A stretch of 64,000 nt of DNA from Micromonospora inaquosa (GCF_003857055.1 NZ_QGSZ01000187.1:20131-84130), one strand, 5' to 3'; shown: positions 50,316 through 59,285, numbered from the stretch's first letter. The notes: generated from the sequence alone by a model not told the origin. Translations and numbers: made by a program.

Positions 50316-51836
50316 ATGACCACCATCGAGAACTCGTTCATGCTCGGTCTCGATTCGAACTTCTACCTCAAAGACGACTTCGAGAGCCCGGAGAAGCGCA
50401 CCAACGTCACCTGGTTCTACCCGAAGATCTGCGGCTTCCAGGATGCGCTGCGGACCGAGCAGGAGAAGGCGGAGTACTTCTCCTTCCTGGACCGTCAGAC
50501 GCACCCTCAGCGGACGAACATCCTGCTGTACTTCCACATCCCCTTCTGCGAGGCGTTCTGCAACTTCTGTGCCTGCTTCAAGGAGTCCTCGGCGAAGTAC
50601 CAGGGCGAGCAGCGGGTGCGGTTCGTCAAGGCCATGGTGAAGGAGATCGAGCGCAACGCTCGCTCGGCGTACTTCCAGGGCACGAAGATCAAGTACGTCC
50701 AGTTCGGCGGGGGTACGCCGTCGGCGCTCGACCAGGAGTCGATGGCCACCATCATCCAGGCCGTTCATCGCGAGTTCGACCTGAGCGAGGTCGACGGGAT
50801 CTCGCTGGAGGGCAGCCCGCTCGGCCTGTCCACCGACGGCTACATCGAGATGCTCAAGTCCCTGGGTATCACCCGCATCTCGTTCGGTGTGCAGACGCTC
50901 AACGAGGAGATCCGGCGCAAGCTGACCATCAAGGCCACCGTCGAGCAGGTGTACCAGACGGCGGAGAACATTCGGAAGGCCGGGATCAGGACCTTCGCCC
51001 TGGACCTGATGTACAACCTCGCCGGTCAGACCGACGAGATTCTCGCCTCCGACATCCACGGCATCTGCGCGGAACTGCGCCCCAGCTTCGTCCAGACGTA
51101 CCGGTTCAACCAGTGGGAGGGCACCCGGCTCGACAAGCAGATCCGGGCCGGCAAGGTGAGCGACGTGCTGCCGTCCGGCAGCATCGAGCGGGTCCAGTAC
51201 CGCCAGATCAAGGAGAGCCTGGCCGACTACGGGTACGACAAGCAGCTCCTGATCAACTTCTTCACACACCTCGACGAGACCGGCCCGATCGGGTTGGACC
51301 ACGCCTGCGGAGGCAACGGCTACCGGGCGAGTTACACCCTGGGCATCGGTCCGGCCGCGGAGAACTACATGGGTGAGCGAAGCTACCGCAACCACACCAA
51401 CGTGGACCGCTGGATCAAGGACGTCGAGGACGGCATCATCCCCATCGAGCAGGGCCGAATCTGCAGTGAGGACGAGGTCGAGAACCGGGTCATGGTGTTC
51501 TTCCCGGTCTTCGGCACCGTGCGCAAAGCGGACGTCGCCAACCTGGAGAAGTACCGCCGGGAGATCAACTGGATGGTCGACAGCGGGTACGCGATCGAGA
51601 CCGACGAGGACATCACCCTCACCGAGGTCGGCCGGGAGAACGCGGGCAACATCGCCTTCCTGTTCTACTCCGACGAGGAGAAGGCGCGGGCCCGCCGCAC
51701 CATGTACCTCTCACTGAAGAACAAGCGCAACCCGTTCCACCAGGACGAGATGAACATCCCCCGGACTCCGGTCTTCCTGCAGTCCAAGCTCGCCACCCGA
51801 CCGGCCGACTCCAGCACCGCGCCGAAGGCGGGCTGA
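50316..51836 (+). CDS. HemN-like radical SAM enzyme
   Basis: A 506-residue radical SAM protein. The cluster motif HIPFCEAFCNFCACF gives Cys78, Cys82, Cys85 and Cys87, the CxxxCxxCxC pattern of the HemN/coproporphyrinogen III dehydrogenase family, and QFGGGTPSALD is the SAM-binding GGE-like loop. A C-terminal HemN-type domain follows. HemN relatives include heme enzymes, class C methylases and cyclopropane-forming enzymes of natural-product pathways, so a carbon-centred oxidation, methyl transfer or ring closure is possible. No heme genes are nearby; the ferredoxin before and ACP after it point to a role in the cluster, perhaps on an ACP-bound substrate. An ATG at 50301 is an alternative start with poor spacing. 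Confidence 0.87.
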   Translation: MTTIENSFMLGLDSNFYLKDDFESPEKRTNVTWFYPKICGFQDALRTEQEKAEYFSFLDRQTHPQRTNILLYFHIPFCEAFCNFCACFKESSAKYQGEQRVRFVKAMVKEIERNARSAYFQGTKIKYVQFGGGTPSALDQESMATIIQAVHREFDLSEVDGISLEGSPLGLSTDGYIEMLKSLGITRISFGVQTLNEEIRRKLTIKATVEQVYQTAENIRKAGIRTFALDLMYNLAGQTDEILASDIHGICAELRPSFVQTYRFNQWEGTRLDKQIRAGKVSDVLPSGSIERVQYRQIKESLADYGYDKQLLINFFTHLDETGPIGLDHACGGNGYRASYTLGIGPAAENYMGERSYRNHTNVDRWIKDVEDGIIPIEQGRICSEDEVENRVMVFFPVFGTVRKADVANLEKYRREINWMVDSGYAIETDEDITLTEVGRENAGNIAFLFYSDEEKARARRTMYLSLKNKRNPFHQDEMNIPRTPVFLQSKLATRPADSSTAPKAG

Positions 51837-51837
51837 C

Positions 51838-52122
51838 GTGTCGAGCACTGACCGGAAAACCCGCGCGGACATCGAGGATGACCTGCGCAAGATCGCGGCC
51901 GAGGTCTTCCCGAACCACGACGTCGAGCTGACCTCGAACACCCCGCTGTTCAACGGCGGGCTCTCCCTGAACTCCACCCAGATGATCGAGCTGACGCTGG
52001 CCTTCGAGTCGTACTACGACATCGAACTCGAACCGGAGCTGCTGACGGTGGAACATTTCGCCACCCTCGGCTCGCTCGCGACGATGCTCGAAGACCAGCT
52101 CAACGACGACTCCTATGTCTGA
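51838..52122 (+). CDS. Free-standing acyl/peptidyl carrier protein
   Basis: A 94-residue acidic four-helix carrier protein. The phosphopantetheine site is NGGLSLNSTQMIELTLAFE with Ser43; the residue before Ser is Leu instead of the usual Asp (DSL). It should be loaded by the adenylation enzyme encoded two genes later and activated by the AcpS at 43988. GTG 51838 is 1 nt after the radical SAM stop. Whether it is acyl- or aminoacyl-type cannot be told; the neighbouring amino-acid adenylation domain favours aminoacyl. Confidence 0.85.
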   Translation: MSSTDRKTRADIEDDLRKIAAEVFPNHDVELTSNTPLFNGGLSLNSTQMIELTLAFESYYDIELEPELLTVEHFATLGSLATMLEDQLNDDSYV

Positions 52123-52687
52123 TGCTGTCCGGGTCGTCCTGGTGCACGGCAACGCCGGAGCAACCATCGACGGCATCTGGTTCCCGTACCTCAAACGGGA
52201 GCTTGCGGCGCGTGGCCACAACGTGGTGGCACAGACCTTCCCCGACCCGATCAAGGGCCGAATGCGGTACTGGCTGCCCTACCTGACCGATGTCATCCGG
52301 CCGGACGACCAGACGGTCATCGTCGGGCATTCGTCAGGGGCCCTGACCGCACTGCGGTACGCGGAGTCGGCGCCGCTGCTGGGCACCTTCGTGGTGGCCG
52401 GGCACCACACCGACTGCGGCTTCGAACTCGAACGGCGCAGTGGATTCTTCGACCGGCCATGGGACTGGGCGGCGATCAAGCGGAATCAACGCTTCATCGT
52501 CCAGTTCCACTCGACGGACGACCCGTGGGTCCCCGTCGATGTGGCCCGGGAGCTGCACCGGCTGGCCGGCAGCCGCCTCACCCTGATGGAGGGGATGGGC
52601 CACTTCGGCTCGTACGACCAGAAGTTGGACACCTTCCCGGAGCTGCTGGAGGCGGTGTGCCAGCAACTCGAAACGGTCGACCGGTGA
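52115..52687 (+). CDS. RBBP9/YdeN-type serine hydrolase
   Basis: A 190-residue alpha/beta hydrolase. The nucleophile motif is VIVGHSSGALTALR, an early oxyanion segment VLVHGNAGATIDG is present, the acid lies in FHSTDDPWVPV and the His in GMGHFGSYD. The small size and motif set match the RBBP9/YdeN family. Located between an ACP and an adenylation gene, and overlapping both, it is probably a thioesterase that releases or proofreads the ACP-bound intermediate. The ATG overlaps the ACP stop by 8 nt. Confidence 0.83.
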   Translation: MSDAVRVVLVHGNAGATIDGIWFPYLKRELAARGHNVVAQTFPDPIKGRMRYWLPYLTDVIRPDDQTVIVGHSSGALTALRYAESAPLLGTFVVAGHHTDCGFELERRSGFFDRPWDWAAIKRNQRFIVQFHSTDDPWVPVDVARELHRLAGSRLTLMEGMGHFGSYDQKLDTFPELLEAVCQQLETVDR

Positions 52688-54225
52688 CCGAGGCTCCGCT
52701 CCGCTTCGTCGACGAGGTCCTCGACCGCCGCCACGACGACGACGCCGTGGCGGTGGTCGACCTGGCCACGAACGATCAGGTGTCCTATCGGACGTTGGCC
52801 CGGCGCACCCAGGCGCTGACCGACCTCCTGGCTCCCCTCGTCGGGCGGCACGACACCGTCGCGATGGTGATGGAGAAGTCCATCGACTCGGTGGTGTGCA
52901 TGTTCGCGGCGCTGCGGCTCGGCGCGCGGTACGTCCCCGTCGACGAGTCGTTGCCGCCGGCCCGGACAGCGCTGCTGTTCGCCAGGTGCCGCCCGACGGT
53001 GACGGTGGCTCATCCGCAGCATCTCGGGCTGGTCGCCGAGGCAGGGGCCGGCACCCTGCTGGTCGCCGGTGACTCCTGGGACGTGCGCGCCGAGGTCGAC
53101 TACCGGCCCTCGGAGTACGCGGACAGGGGGCCGGACGACCAGGCGTACGTCATCTTCACGTCGGGATCGACCGGCGGCCCGAAGGGCGTCATGATCAGCC
53201 ACCGCAGTGTGTGCGCGCTACTCGAAGGCGTACAGGAGGTGGTCGGCTTCCCGGAACGGATGCGATACCTGAACGTGGCGCCGCTGTTCTTCGACGCGTC
53301 GGTGGTCGATCTGTACTCCACCTTCCTGGTCGGCGGCAGCGTGCACCTGCTGCCCCGGCTGTCGATGGCCGGCCAGGTCACCCAGGCGTGCGAGCGGTGG
53401 CGCATCACCGATGTGCTGCTGGTGCCCTCGGTCATCCGGATGCTGCTCGGGCGGTTCAGCGACATCGACCGGCGCGATCTGAGCTCCCTGCGACGCCTGT
53501 GGTTCGGCGGCGAGTCGTGCCCGACCTCGCTCCTGCGCGCGATGGACAAAAAGCTTCCCGGTCTGACCTATGTGCACGGCTACGGTCCGACCGAGACCAC
53601 GCACAGCGCCACCCTCTACCTGACCGACGACATCGCCGGCCACGACGACGAGTATCTGCCGATCGGAGCCCCGCTGCCCGCCGTCGACGTCCTGATCGTC
53701 GACGACGACCTGCGACCGGTGCCCGACGGCGATACGGGTGAGCTGCTCATCGGCGGCCCGCAGGTCATGCTGGGCTACTGCGCGGAGCCGGCGAAGACCG
53801 AGCAGGTGCTGATCACGCGCGGCTCCCCGGAGATCCGGTACTACCGGTCGGGCGACTTCGTTCGGCGTACCGGCGCCGGTCAGCTCGTCTTCGTCGGCCG
53901 CCGCGACGATGCCGTGAAGATCGCCGGAAACCTCGTGCACACCTCCGAGGTCGAAGCGGCCGCGCTCGCCGTGGACTGGGTGCTCGACTGTTGCGCGGTG
54001 GTGACTCAGCACCGGGTCACCGGCCGGGCCATCACCCTCTTCGTCCTCGGTGCCGACCGGGCCGGAGCCGAAACGGACCTGGGAACCGAGCTCGCGCGCG
54101 TGTTACCGCCGTACATGGTTCCGGCCGAGATCGTCATGATCGACGAGGGGGACGTCGGCCTGACGCCGACCGGCAAGCTCGACCGGGGCCGCCTGCGCGG
54201 ACTGGTGGCGTCCGATGATCGATGA
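52684..54225 (+). CDS. Stand-alone NRPS-type adenylation enzyme
   Basis: A 513-residue ANL-family enzyme that activates a carboxylate as AMP ester and loads it on a carrier protein. Core motifs are FTSGSTGGPKGVMISH (A3), FFDASVVDLYSTF (A4), YGPTETTHSATLY (A5), YYRSGDF (A7) and the catalytic Lys in PTGKLDRGRL (A10). The Asp in A4, which holds the alpha-amino group in amino-acid-activating domains, is present, so the substrate is probably an alpha-amino acid. No condensation or carrier domain is attached; the separate ACP at 51838 is the likely partner. The start is GTG, overlapping the hydrolase stop (GTGA). Confidence 0.88.
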   Translation: MTEAPLRFVDEVLDRRHDDDAVAVVDLATNDQVSYRTLARRTQALTDLLAPLVGRHDTVAMVMEKSIDSVVCMFAALRLGARYVPVDESLPPARTALLFARCRPTVTVAHPQHLGLVAEAGAGTLLVAGDSWDVRAEVDYRPSEYADRGPDDQAYVIFTSGSTGGPKGVMISHRSVCALLEGVQEVVGFPERMRYLNVAPLFFDASVVDLYSTFLVGGSVHLLPRLSMAGQVTQACERWRITDVLLVPSVIRMLLGRFSDIDRRDLSSLRRLWFGGESCPTSLLRAMDKKLPGLTYVHGYGPTETTHSATLYLTDDIAGHDDEYLPIGAPLPAVDVLIVDDDLRPVPDGDTGELLIGGPQVMLGYCAEPAKTEQVLITRGSPEIRYYRSGDFVRRTGAGQLVFVGRRDDAVKIAGNLVHTSEVEAAALAVDWVLDCCAVVTQHRVTGRAITLFVLGADRAGAETDLGTELARVLPPYMVPAEIVMIDEGDVGLTPTGKLDRGRLRGLVASDDR

Positions 54226-55636
54226 CGAGATCGCCGCGTTCACCCGGCGGGGCGTGCTCACCGTGGTCCCACGGGCGACGTCCGGGCGCAGCCTCGACGA
54301 CCCCGCCGAGCTGCTACGCCACCCGGTCGAGGAGTTCCTTCCCGCGCCGGCCACCGTCGACCGGGTCGCCGACGCGCTCGTGCGGGAAGGCCTCGCGATC
54401 GAAGCGCGAACCGACGCGGGCCTGACGGTCAGCGGTGAGCAGCGCCTGCTCGCGGACGTCTTCGGCAGCGTCGTCACCGTGATACGCAACAAGTACATCC
54501 GTGATTCCCCGCGGTACGAACTCGTGGCGCGGGGGCCGCTCCGGTCCCGGGTGTGCACCGACCTCATCGGTGCGGTCTCGGCGCCGCGATCCGGATTCGA
54601 GCTGACCGCGAGCGCGTCGCCGCCGGCGGTACGCGGAACCGGGCACCACCTCAGCCTTCCGGACGACGCGGTTCGAGTGGCCGGAGCCGAGGAACTCCAC
54701 GCCGCTGGCGTCCGCGGCGACGGCGTCCGGGTCGTGATGGTCGACACCGGCCTCTATGACCATCCGCACCACCGACGGCACGGCTACCGGACCTCGGTCG
54801 TCGCCGCCCTGCCGCAGCTCGATCCCGCGGTCGACGAACGCGGTCACGGCACCGCGATGTCGGCGTTGCTGCTGGCGGTGGCGCCCGACGTGTCCCTCAC
54901 GATGGTCAAGATGGCCACCGAGGGCTTCTCGTTTCCCGTCGCCGCGTTCCAGCGGGCGGTGCAACTGGAACCTGACATCATCTCCTGCAGTTGGGGCACG
55001 CTGCGCTCGGAACCCCATCTGCATCTCGAGGTCGCCAACGCGATCCGGCGGGGCTGCACCGTGCTGTTCGCCGCGGGTAACGGCTCGACCGACCGGCCGA
55101 CAGCGATGTTCCAGTCCGTCGCCACCCCTGGTGCCATCACCGTCGGCGGCGTGCACATCGGCCCCGACGGGGCGCTGCGGGCCGCCGATCTCGCCTCCAG
55201 CTACCGGTCGGCGGTCTTTCCCGGACGGGCGGTGCCGGACGTGTCCGGCCCGTGCGGCATGTTGCCCAACGGCAATTACATCCTCTTCCCAACCCAGCCC
55301 GGATGCCTGTTCGACCGCCGCAACAGCACGTACGACGGTACGGGTGCGGATGACGGCTGGCTCGTGTCAAGCGGCACGTCGGGTGCTACGGCATACGCCG
55401 CCGGCGTGGTGGCGCTGGCGATTCAGCAGGGCCGGGCGTGCACTGCTGAATCGTTAGCGGCCTACTGCGCGCCGGTTACGCGGGGTCGTTCCATCACCGG
55501 CGACGAGTGCGGCGCGGAGAGCCCGAACCCGGCCACCGGTCACGGTCTGCTTACCGCGCACCGATTAGACGGGGCTGTCGCTGCTGATCGGCCGCTGTTA
55601 CGCTCCTCGATGGACAGACGGGGGATCTCTGCGTGA
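54215..55636 (+). CDS. Subtilisin-like (S8) serine protease without signal peptide
   Basis: A 473-residue protein with a complete subtilase triad: Asp177 (VMVDTGLYDH), His211 (ERGHGTAMS), Ser389 (SGTSGATAYAAGV), and the oxyanion Asn289 (AAGNGS). The first ~150 residues are an unusual N-terminal domain with no Sec signal or inhibitor-like motif, so it should work in the cytoplasm. Cytoplasmic subtilases in peptide pathways can cut or rejoin peptides (PatA/PatG type), so here it may process, macrocyclise or release a peptide product, or give self-protection. It overlaps both neighbours by 4-11 nt. Confidence 0.85.
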   Translation: MIDDEIAAFTRRGVLTVVPRATSGRSLDDPAELLRHPVEEFLPAPATVDRVADALVREGLAIEARTDAGLTVSGEQRLLADVFGSVVTVIRNKYIRDSPRYELVARGPLRSRVCTDLIGAVSAPRSGFELTASASPPAVRGTGHHLSLPDDAVRVAGAEELHAAGVRGDGVRVVMVDTGLYDHPHHRRHGYRTSVVAALPQLDPAVDERGHGTAMSALLLAVAPDVSLTMVKMATEGFSFPVAAFQRAVQLEPDIISCSWGTLRSEPHLHLEVANAIRRGCTVLFAAGNGSTDRPTAMFQSVATPGAITVGGVHIGPDGALRAADLASSYRSAVFPGRAVPDVSGPCGMLPNGNYILFPTQPGCLFDRRNSTYDGTGADDGWLVSSGTSGATAYAAGVVALAIQQGRACTAESLAAYCAPVTRGRSITGDECGAESPNPATGHGLLTAHRLDGAVAADRPLLRSSMDRRGISA

Positions 55637-56916
55637 ATGGACCATTGCGTGCCGCCGCCAGAGAATCCCAGACAACTGATATCCGACCCCATCAGATCGT
55701 GCGCTTCGTCGGCGGTCGCGGGGTCGCGGCGTTGGCCGACCAGTTTCTGTTGTTCGCCATCCCGCTGCTGGTCTTCAAGACGACCGGCAGTGTCGCCGCG
55801 AGCGGGCTCGTCTTCCTGGTCGAGTGGCTTCCGCGGGTCATCTTCGTCCCCGTTGCCGGGGTGCTCGCCGACCGGGTCGACGGCTACCGGCTCTATCTGA
55901 CCGCCGACACGGTCCGGGCGTTCCTCGCCGCCGCCGCCTTCGCCGCCGTACTGGCCTGGCCGGGCGCGACGGTGGTGACGCTGAGCGTTCTCGCCGCATC
56001 GATGTCCCTGGCCAGCGCCCAGGCGTACATCGCGATGGAGACCACTCTCCCCCGGTTCGTGCCCGCCGAGCACATGGTGCGGGCCCAGTCCGTCATCCAG
56101 GGCACCGAGCAGGCGAGCACGGTGCTCGGACCGGCCCTCGCGGTCCTGCTGGCCACTCTGCTGGGCACGACCGACCTGCTGCTGGTGACCGGGGTGCTCT
56201 TCGCGCTCACCGCGCTCAACGTCCTGACGCTTCGCGGCAGCCTGCGCAGCGCGGTCACCAATGCCGAGCCCACGACGGTACGCGGTGTGCTGGCCTCAGT
56301 GGCCGAGGGCGCGCACACGCTGTTCAAGCTCCCCGCGATGGTGGGCCTGGTCGGGCTGACGATGATGGTGAACCTCATGGTCGGTGTCGGCATGGCGACC
56401 AGCGCGGCCATCACCACCGGCACGTTCGGCAAGCCCGACCGCTACTTCGGTGTGCTGTCCTTCGCCGAAGGCGTGCTCTCCCTGTTGATCTTCTTCATCA
56501 TCCCGCGACTGTCCCGGCGAATCAGCTCGCTGGTCGCGATCCTGGGCACCTTCGTGATCATCTGCCTGGGCGGGCTCACGATCAGCCAGGCGAACACGTT
56601 CACCCAGTTCGCCATCGGTTACACGTTGCTGATCGGCACGGTCGGCATCCTGAACGTCTTCATCCGCGCCGAACGAATTCGCCGCATTCCCCGCGAACAC
56701 CTCGGCAAGACGATAGGCCTCATCGTTCTGCTGAACCAGGTGTCCCTGCCAATCTCGGGTTTCGTCGTCGCCATCTTCGCCACCGCGCACGGCCCACAGG
56801 CCGTACTGCTCGGCGCGGTGCTCGGATCCGTTCTCGTCGCCGTTCTGTTGCTCCCACTGGTCCTTCAACTGAGGTATCCCCATGCGCATCCTGATCCTGC
56901 ACCGAATCACCGATGA
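55633..56916 (+). CDS. MFS exporter
   Basis: A 427-residue membrane protein with about 12 hydrophobic segments in the MFS_3/EntS arrangement. The loop between helices 2 and 3 reads GVLADRVDGYRLYL, the family A motif. It likely exports the cluster product and protects the producer, like BacE for bacilysin. The GTG start overlaps the subtilase stop; its 3' end overlaps the next ATP-grasp gene by 35 nt. Confidence 0.88.
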   Translation: MNGPLRAAARESQTTDIRPHQIVRFVGGRGVAALADQFLLFAIPLLVFKTTGSVAASGLVFLVEWLPRVIFVPVAGVLADRVDGYRLYLTADTVRAFLAAAAFAAVLAWPGATVVTLSVLAASMSLASAQAYIAMETTLPRFVPAEHMVRAQSVIQGTEQASTVLGPALAVLLATLLGTTDLLLVTGVLFALTALNVLTLRGSLRSAVTNAEPTTVRGVLASVAEGAHTLFKLPAMVGLVGLTMMVNLMVGVGMATSAAITTGTFGKPDRYFGVLSFAEGVLSLLIFFIIPRLSRRISSLVAILGTFVIICLGGLTISQANTFTQFAIGYTLLIGTVGILNVFIRAERIRRIPREHLGKTIGLIVLLNQVSLPISGFVVAIFATAHGPQAVLLGAVLGSVLVAVLLLPLVLQLRYPHAHPDPAPNHR

Positions 56917-58105
56917 CATCATCCGTTATGCGAATGGCCTCGACTTCGAAGCTCACGAGGTGACGTTCATCGGTACGGCCGAGCGCATGGCGACACTGCC
57001 CGCACGGCTGCCCGGCACACGGATCGAACGGCCCGGGACCGGCGCCACGGAGACCGAGGTGGTGGCGGCGCTCGCCGGTCAACCACAACCCGATCTGGTC
57101 ATCGCCCAGTCCGAGTTCGACCTGATCGCCGCGGCTCGCATCCGGGAGGCGCTGGGCGTGCCCGGCCCGCGCGAGGCCGACGTGCTTCCCGTACGGGACA
57201 AGGTCATGATGAAGGCCGCCGCTTCCCGAGGGGGTCTGCGTGTGCCGCGCTATCTCCCGCTGACCTCGGCCCTCGCCGGAGCCGCCATCCCATGGCGGGG
57301 CAGGACGGTGCTCAAGCCGCTCGACGGCGCTTCCAGCCAGGGCGTACGCGTATTCGACACCGCCGAAGCCGCCCTCGAAACGGTACGCCGCGACGGCCTG
57401 CCCTCCGACACGGGCCCGAGCGGCTTCGAGATCGAGGAATTCGTCAGCGGCCCGATCATCCACGTCGACGGGCTGGCCGTCGACGGCACACCGGTCACCC
57501 TTCAGGCCAGCCGGTACGTCGGCACCTGCCTCGGGTACGCCGAGGGCAGCCCGCTCGGCTCGGTGCAGACGGACACCCCGCCGGCCGTCGTGGAGTGGAC
57601 CACCGCCTGCCTACGGGCCGTCGGCATCACCACGAGCCTGTTCCACCTCGAAGGCATCGAGACGCCCGACGGCCTGGTCTTCCTTGAGGTGGCGAGCAGG
57701 TTCGGCGGGGCCGGCGTGGCCGACACCTTCGAACTGGCGACCGGCGTGCACATGCCGTCAGTGCAGCTGCGGGCCCTCTCGACGCCCGGTGCCTCCGCCC
57801 CCGAGGCGCGCCCCGCCGGCCCGGACGCCCGGTACGCCTGGTTCATCTTTCCCGGTCACACCCTGGGCGCGAAGTTCTGCACGATCGAGGGCGCCGACGA
57901 GTTCCGGCACAGCCCGCTGACCTGGCGCTGGGTGCAGCGCACCGAGGACGAGCCGGTCAGTCAGGCCCTGAGCTACGCCGAGTACGACGTACCCGTCGCC
58001 GGTATCGTCGGCCCGGCACCCACGGCTGTGCTCGAACAGTTCCTGCGGGACATGTTCGCCTCGGTCAAGGTCACGGCCGTCGACAAGGCGGACAGCCATG
58101 TCTGA
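56882..58105 (+). CDS. ATP-grasp ligase 2
   Basis: A 407-residue ATP-grasp protein. The N-terminal part is a Rossmann-like pre-domain (VIAQSEFDLIAAARIREALG); ATP-binding segments are RTVLKPLDGASSQGVRVFD and FEIEEFVSGPIIHVDGLAVD, and the metal-binding end is GLVFLEVASRFGGAGVADTF. It belongs with amino-acid or peptide ligases using acyl phosphates. It is only distantly similar to the ligases at 47658 and 58098, which suggests three distinct bond-forming steps. Its start lies within the 3' end of the exporter gene; no nearer alternative is better. Confidence 0.83.
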   Translation: MRILILHRITDDIIRYANGLDFEAHEVTFIGTAERMATLPARLPGTRIERPGTGATETEVVAALAGQPQPDLVIAQSEFDLIAAARIREALGVPGPREADVLPVRDKVMMKAAASRGGLRVPRYLPLTSALAGAAIPWRGRTVLKPLDGASSQGVRVFDTAEAALETVRRDGLPSDTGPSGFEIEEFVSGPIIHVDGLAVDGTPVTLQASRYVGTCLGYAEGSPLGSVQTDTPPAVVEWTTACLRAVGITTSLFHLEGIETPDGLVFLEVASRFGGAGVADTFELATGVHMPSVQLRALSTPGASAPEARPAGPDARYAWFIFPGHTLGAKFCTIEGADEFRHSPLTWRWVQRTEDEPVSQALSYAEYDVPVAGIVGPAPTAVLEQFLRDMFASVKVTAVDKADSHV

Positions 58106-59285
58106 GCTGCTGCTGGTCGGGGTCGGCTTCATGGGCAGGCCGTACCTCACCGCCGCGCGACGGCTGGGTCTGCGGGTGGCCGCCGTGGAGGGCGCGGCCC
58201 GAGCCGCGGACACGGCCGGGCTCGTCGACCACATCCGGGTCGCCCCTGGCAACCACGACGAGCAGTGGGCCGCAGGGGCCTGGGCCGCCGCGGCTGACCG
58301 CAAGCCGGCGGGAGTGCTGGCGTTCACCGAGAACAACGTGCTCGGTGCGGCGCTGCTGCAGGACCGGCTCGGCGTGCCCGGCCCGTCGCTGCACGCCGCG
58401 ACGGTCTCCCGTAACAAGGCTCTGCAGAGGGGCCTGTTCGCGGCAGCAGGCATCCGCCAACCTGAACACCTGATGACCGACGATCTGGAATCGGCGCGCG
58501 ACTGGGCCGCAGCCCACCTGCCGGTTGTCGTGAAGCCACTGTCCTCCGCGGGGAGCGAGGGAGTCGAACTGGTCGAGGACCTGGACTCCTTCCAGGACGC
58601 TGTAGCACGCCGGAACCACGAGGGCCGGCTCCTGGTGGAGGCGGCGGTGGACGGCCCGGAATACAGCTGGGAAGCGCTGCTCAGCGAGGGGAAGGTGTGG
58701 CTGGCCAACCTCACCGCCAAGGAGACCGCCGAGCCGCCGCACTTCGTCGAGACAGCGCATCGCACGGGCATCCAACTCGACCACGAGGCCGCCGCCGAGG
58801 TGACGGAGTTCTGCGCCGCGGTGGTGGCTGCCCTCGGCATGCGTACGGGCATCGTGCACCTCGAGTTCCGGCTCGCCGCCGACGGGCCGACGCTGATGGA
58901 GGTCGCCGTCCGGACCCCCGGCGACTACCTCATGGATCTGCTCAGCCTCACCTACGGGCTGGACTGGTTCGAGATGGTCGTCCGGCTCGCCATGGCGATG
59001 CCCCTGCCCGAACCACCGCCGGGCCCCGTCGCGTACGCGGCGAGCTATCTCCCCATCGCGCCGCCCGGCATCCTGGTCGAGATGCGGGGCATGGCCGAGA
59101 TCGAAGCACACCCGGCCTTCGTCACCTGCGGCTGGTGGAAGCACCCCGGCGACGTCGTGCCGGCGACTACCTGGAGCGCGGACCGCGCCGGCTACCTCAT
59201 CGTCTCGGCCGAAACGCCGGCGCTTCGCGACGAAGCACTGGACTTCGTCCGCGAGACGCTGACCATCGTCACCCGCCCAGGCTGA
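58098..59285 (+). CDS. ATP-grasp ligase 3
   Basis: A 395-residue ATP-grasp protein. It starts with a nucleotide-binding-like GVGFMGRPYLTAARRLGL, then LPVVVKPLSSAGSEGVELVE and LLVEAAVDGPEYSWEALL for ATP binding and PTLMEVAVRTPGDYLMDLL for metal ions. The layout is that of BacD/carnosine-synthase-like or biotin-carboxylase-like ligases. It overlaps ligase 2 by 8 nt and is the last gene of the 14-gene run. Its likely role is the final peptide or amide bond. Confidence 0.83.
   Translation: MSELLLVGVGFMGRPYLTAARRLGLRVAAVEGAARAADTAGLVDHIRVAPGNHDEQWAAGAWAAAADRKPAGVLAFTENNVLGAALLQDRLGVPGPSLHAATVSRNKALQRGLFAAAGIRQPEHLMTDDLESARDWAAAHLPVVVKPLSSAGSEGVELVEDLDSFQDAVARRNHEGRLLVEAAVDGPEYSWEALLSEGKVWLANLTAKETAEPPHFVETAHRTGIQLDHEAAAEVTEFCAAVVAALGMRTGIVHLEFRLAADGPTLMEVAVRTPGDYLMDLLSLTYGLDWFEMVVRLAMAMPLPEPPPGPVAYAASYLPIAPPGILVEMRGMAEIEAHPAFVTCGWWKHPGDVVPATTWSADRAGYLIVSAETPALRDEALDFVRETLTIVTRPG

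Noticed and set aside
50316..51836. Radical SAM gene as housekeeping hemN/hemW
   Set aside because: No heme genes are nearby, and it is embedded between a ferredoxin and an ACP in one operon.
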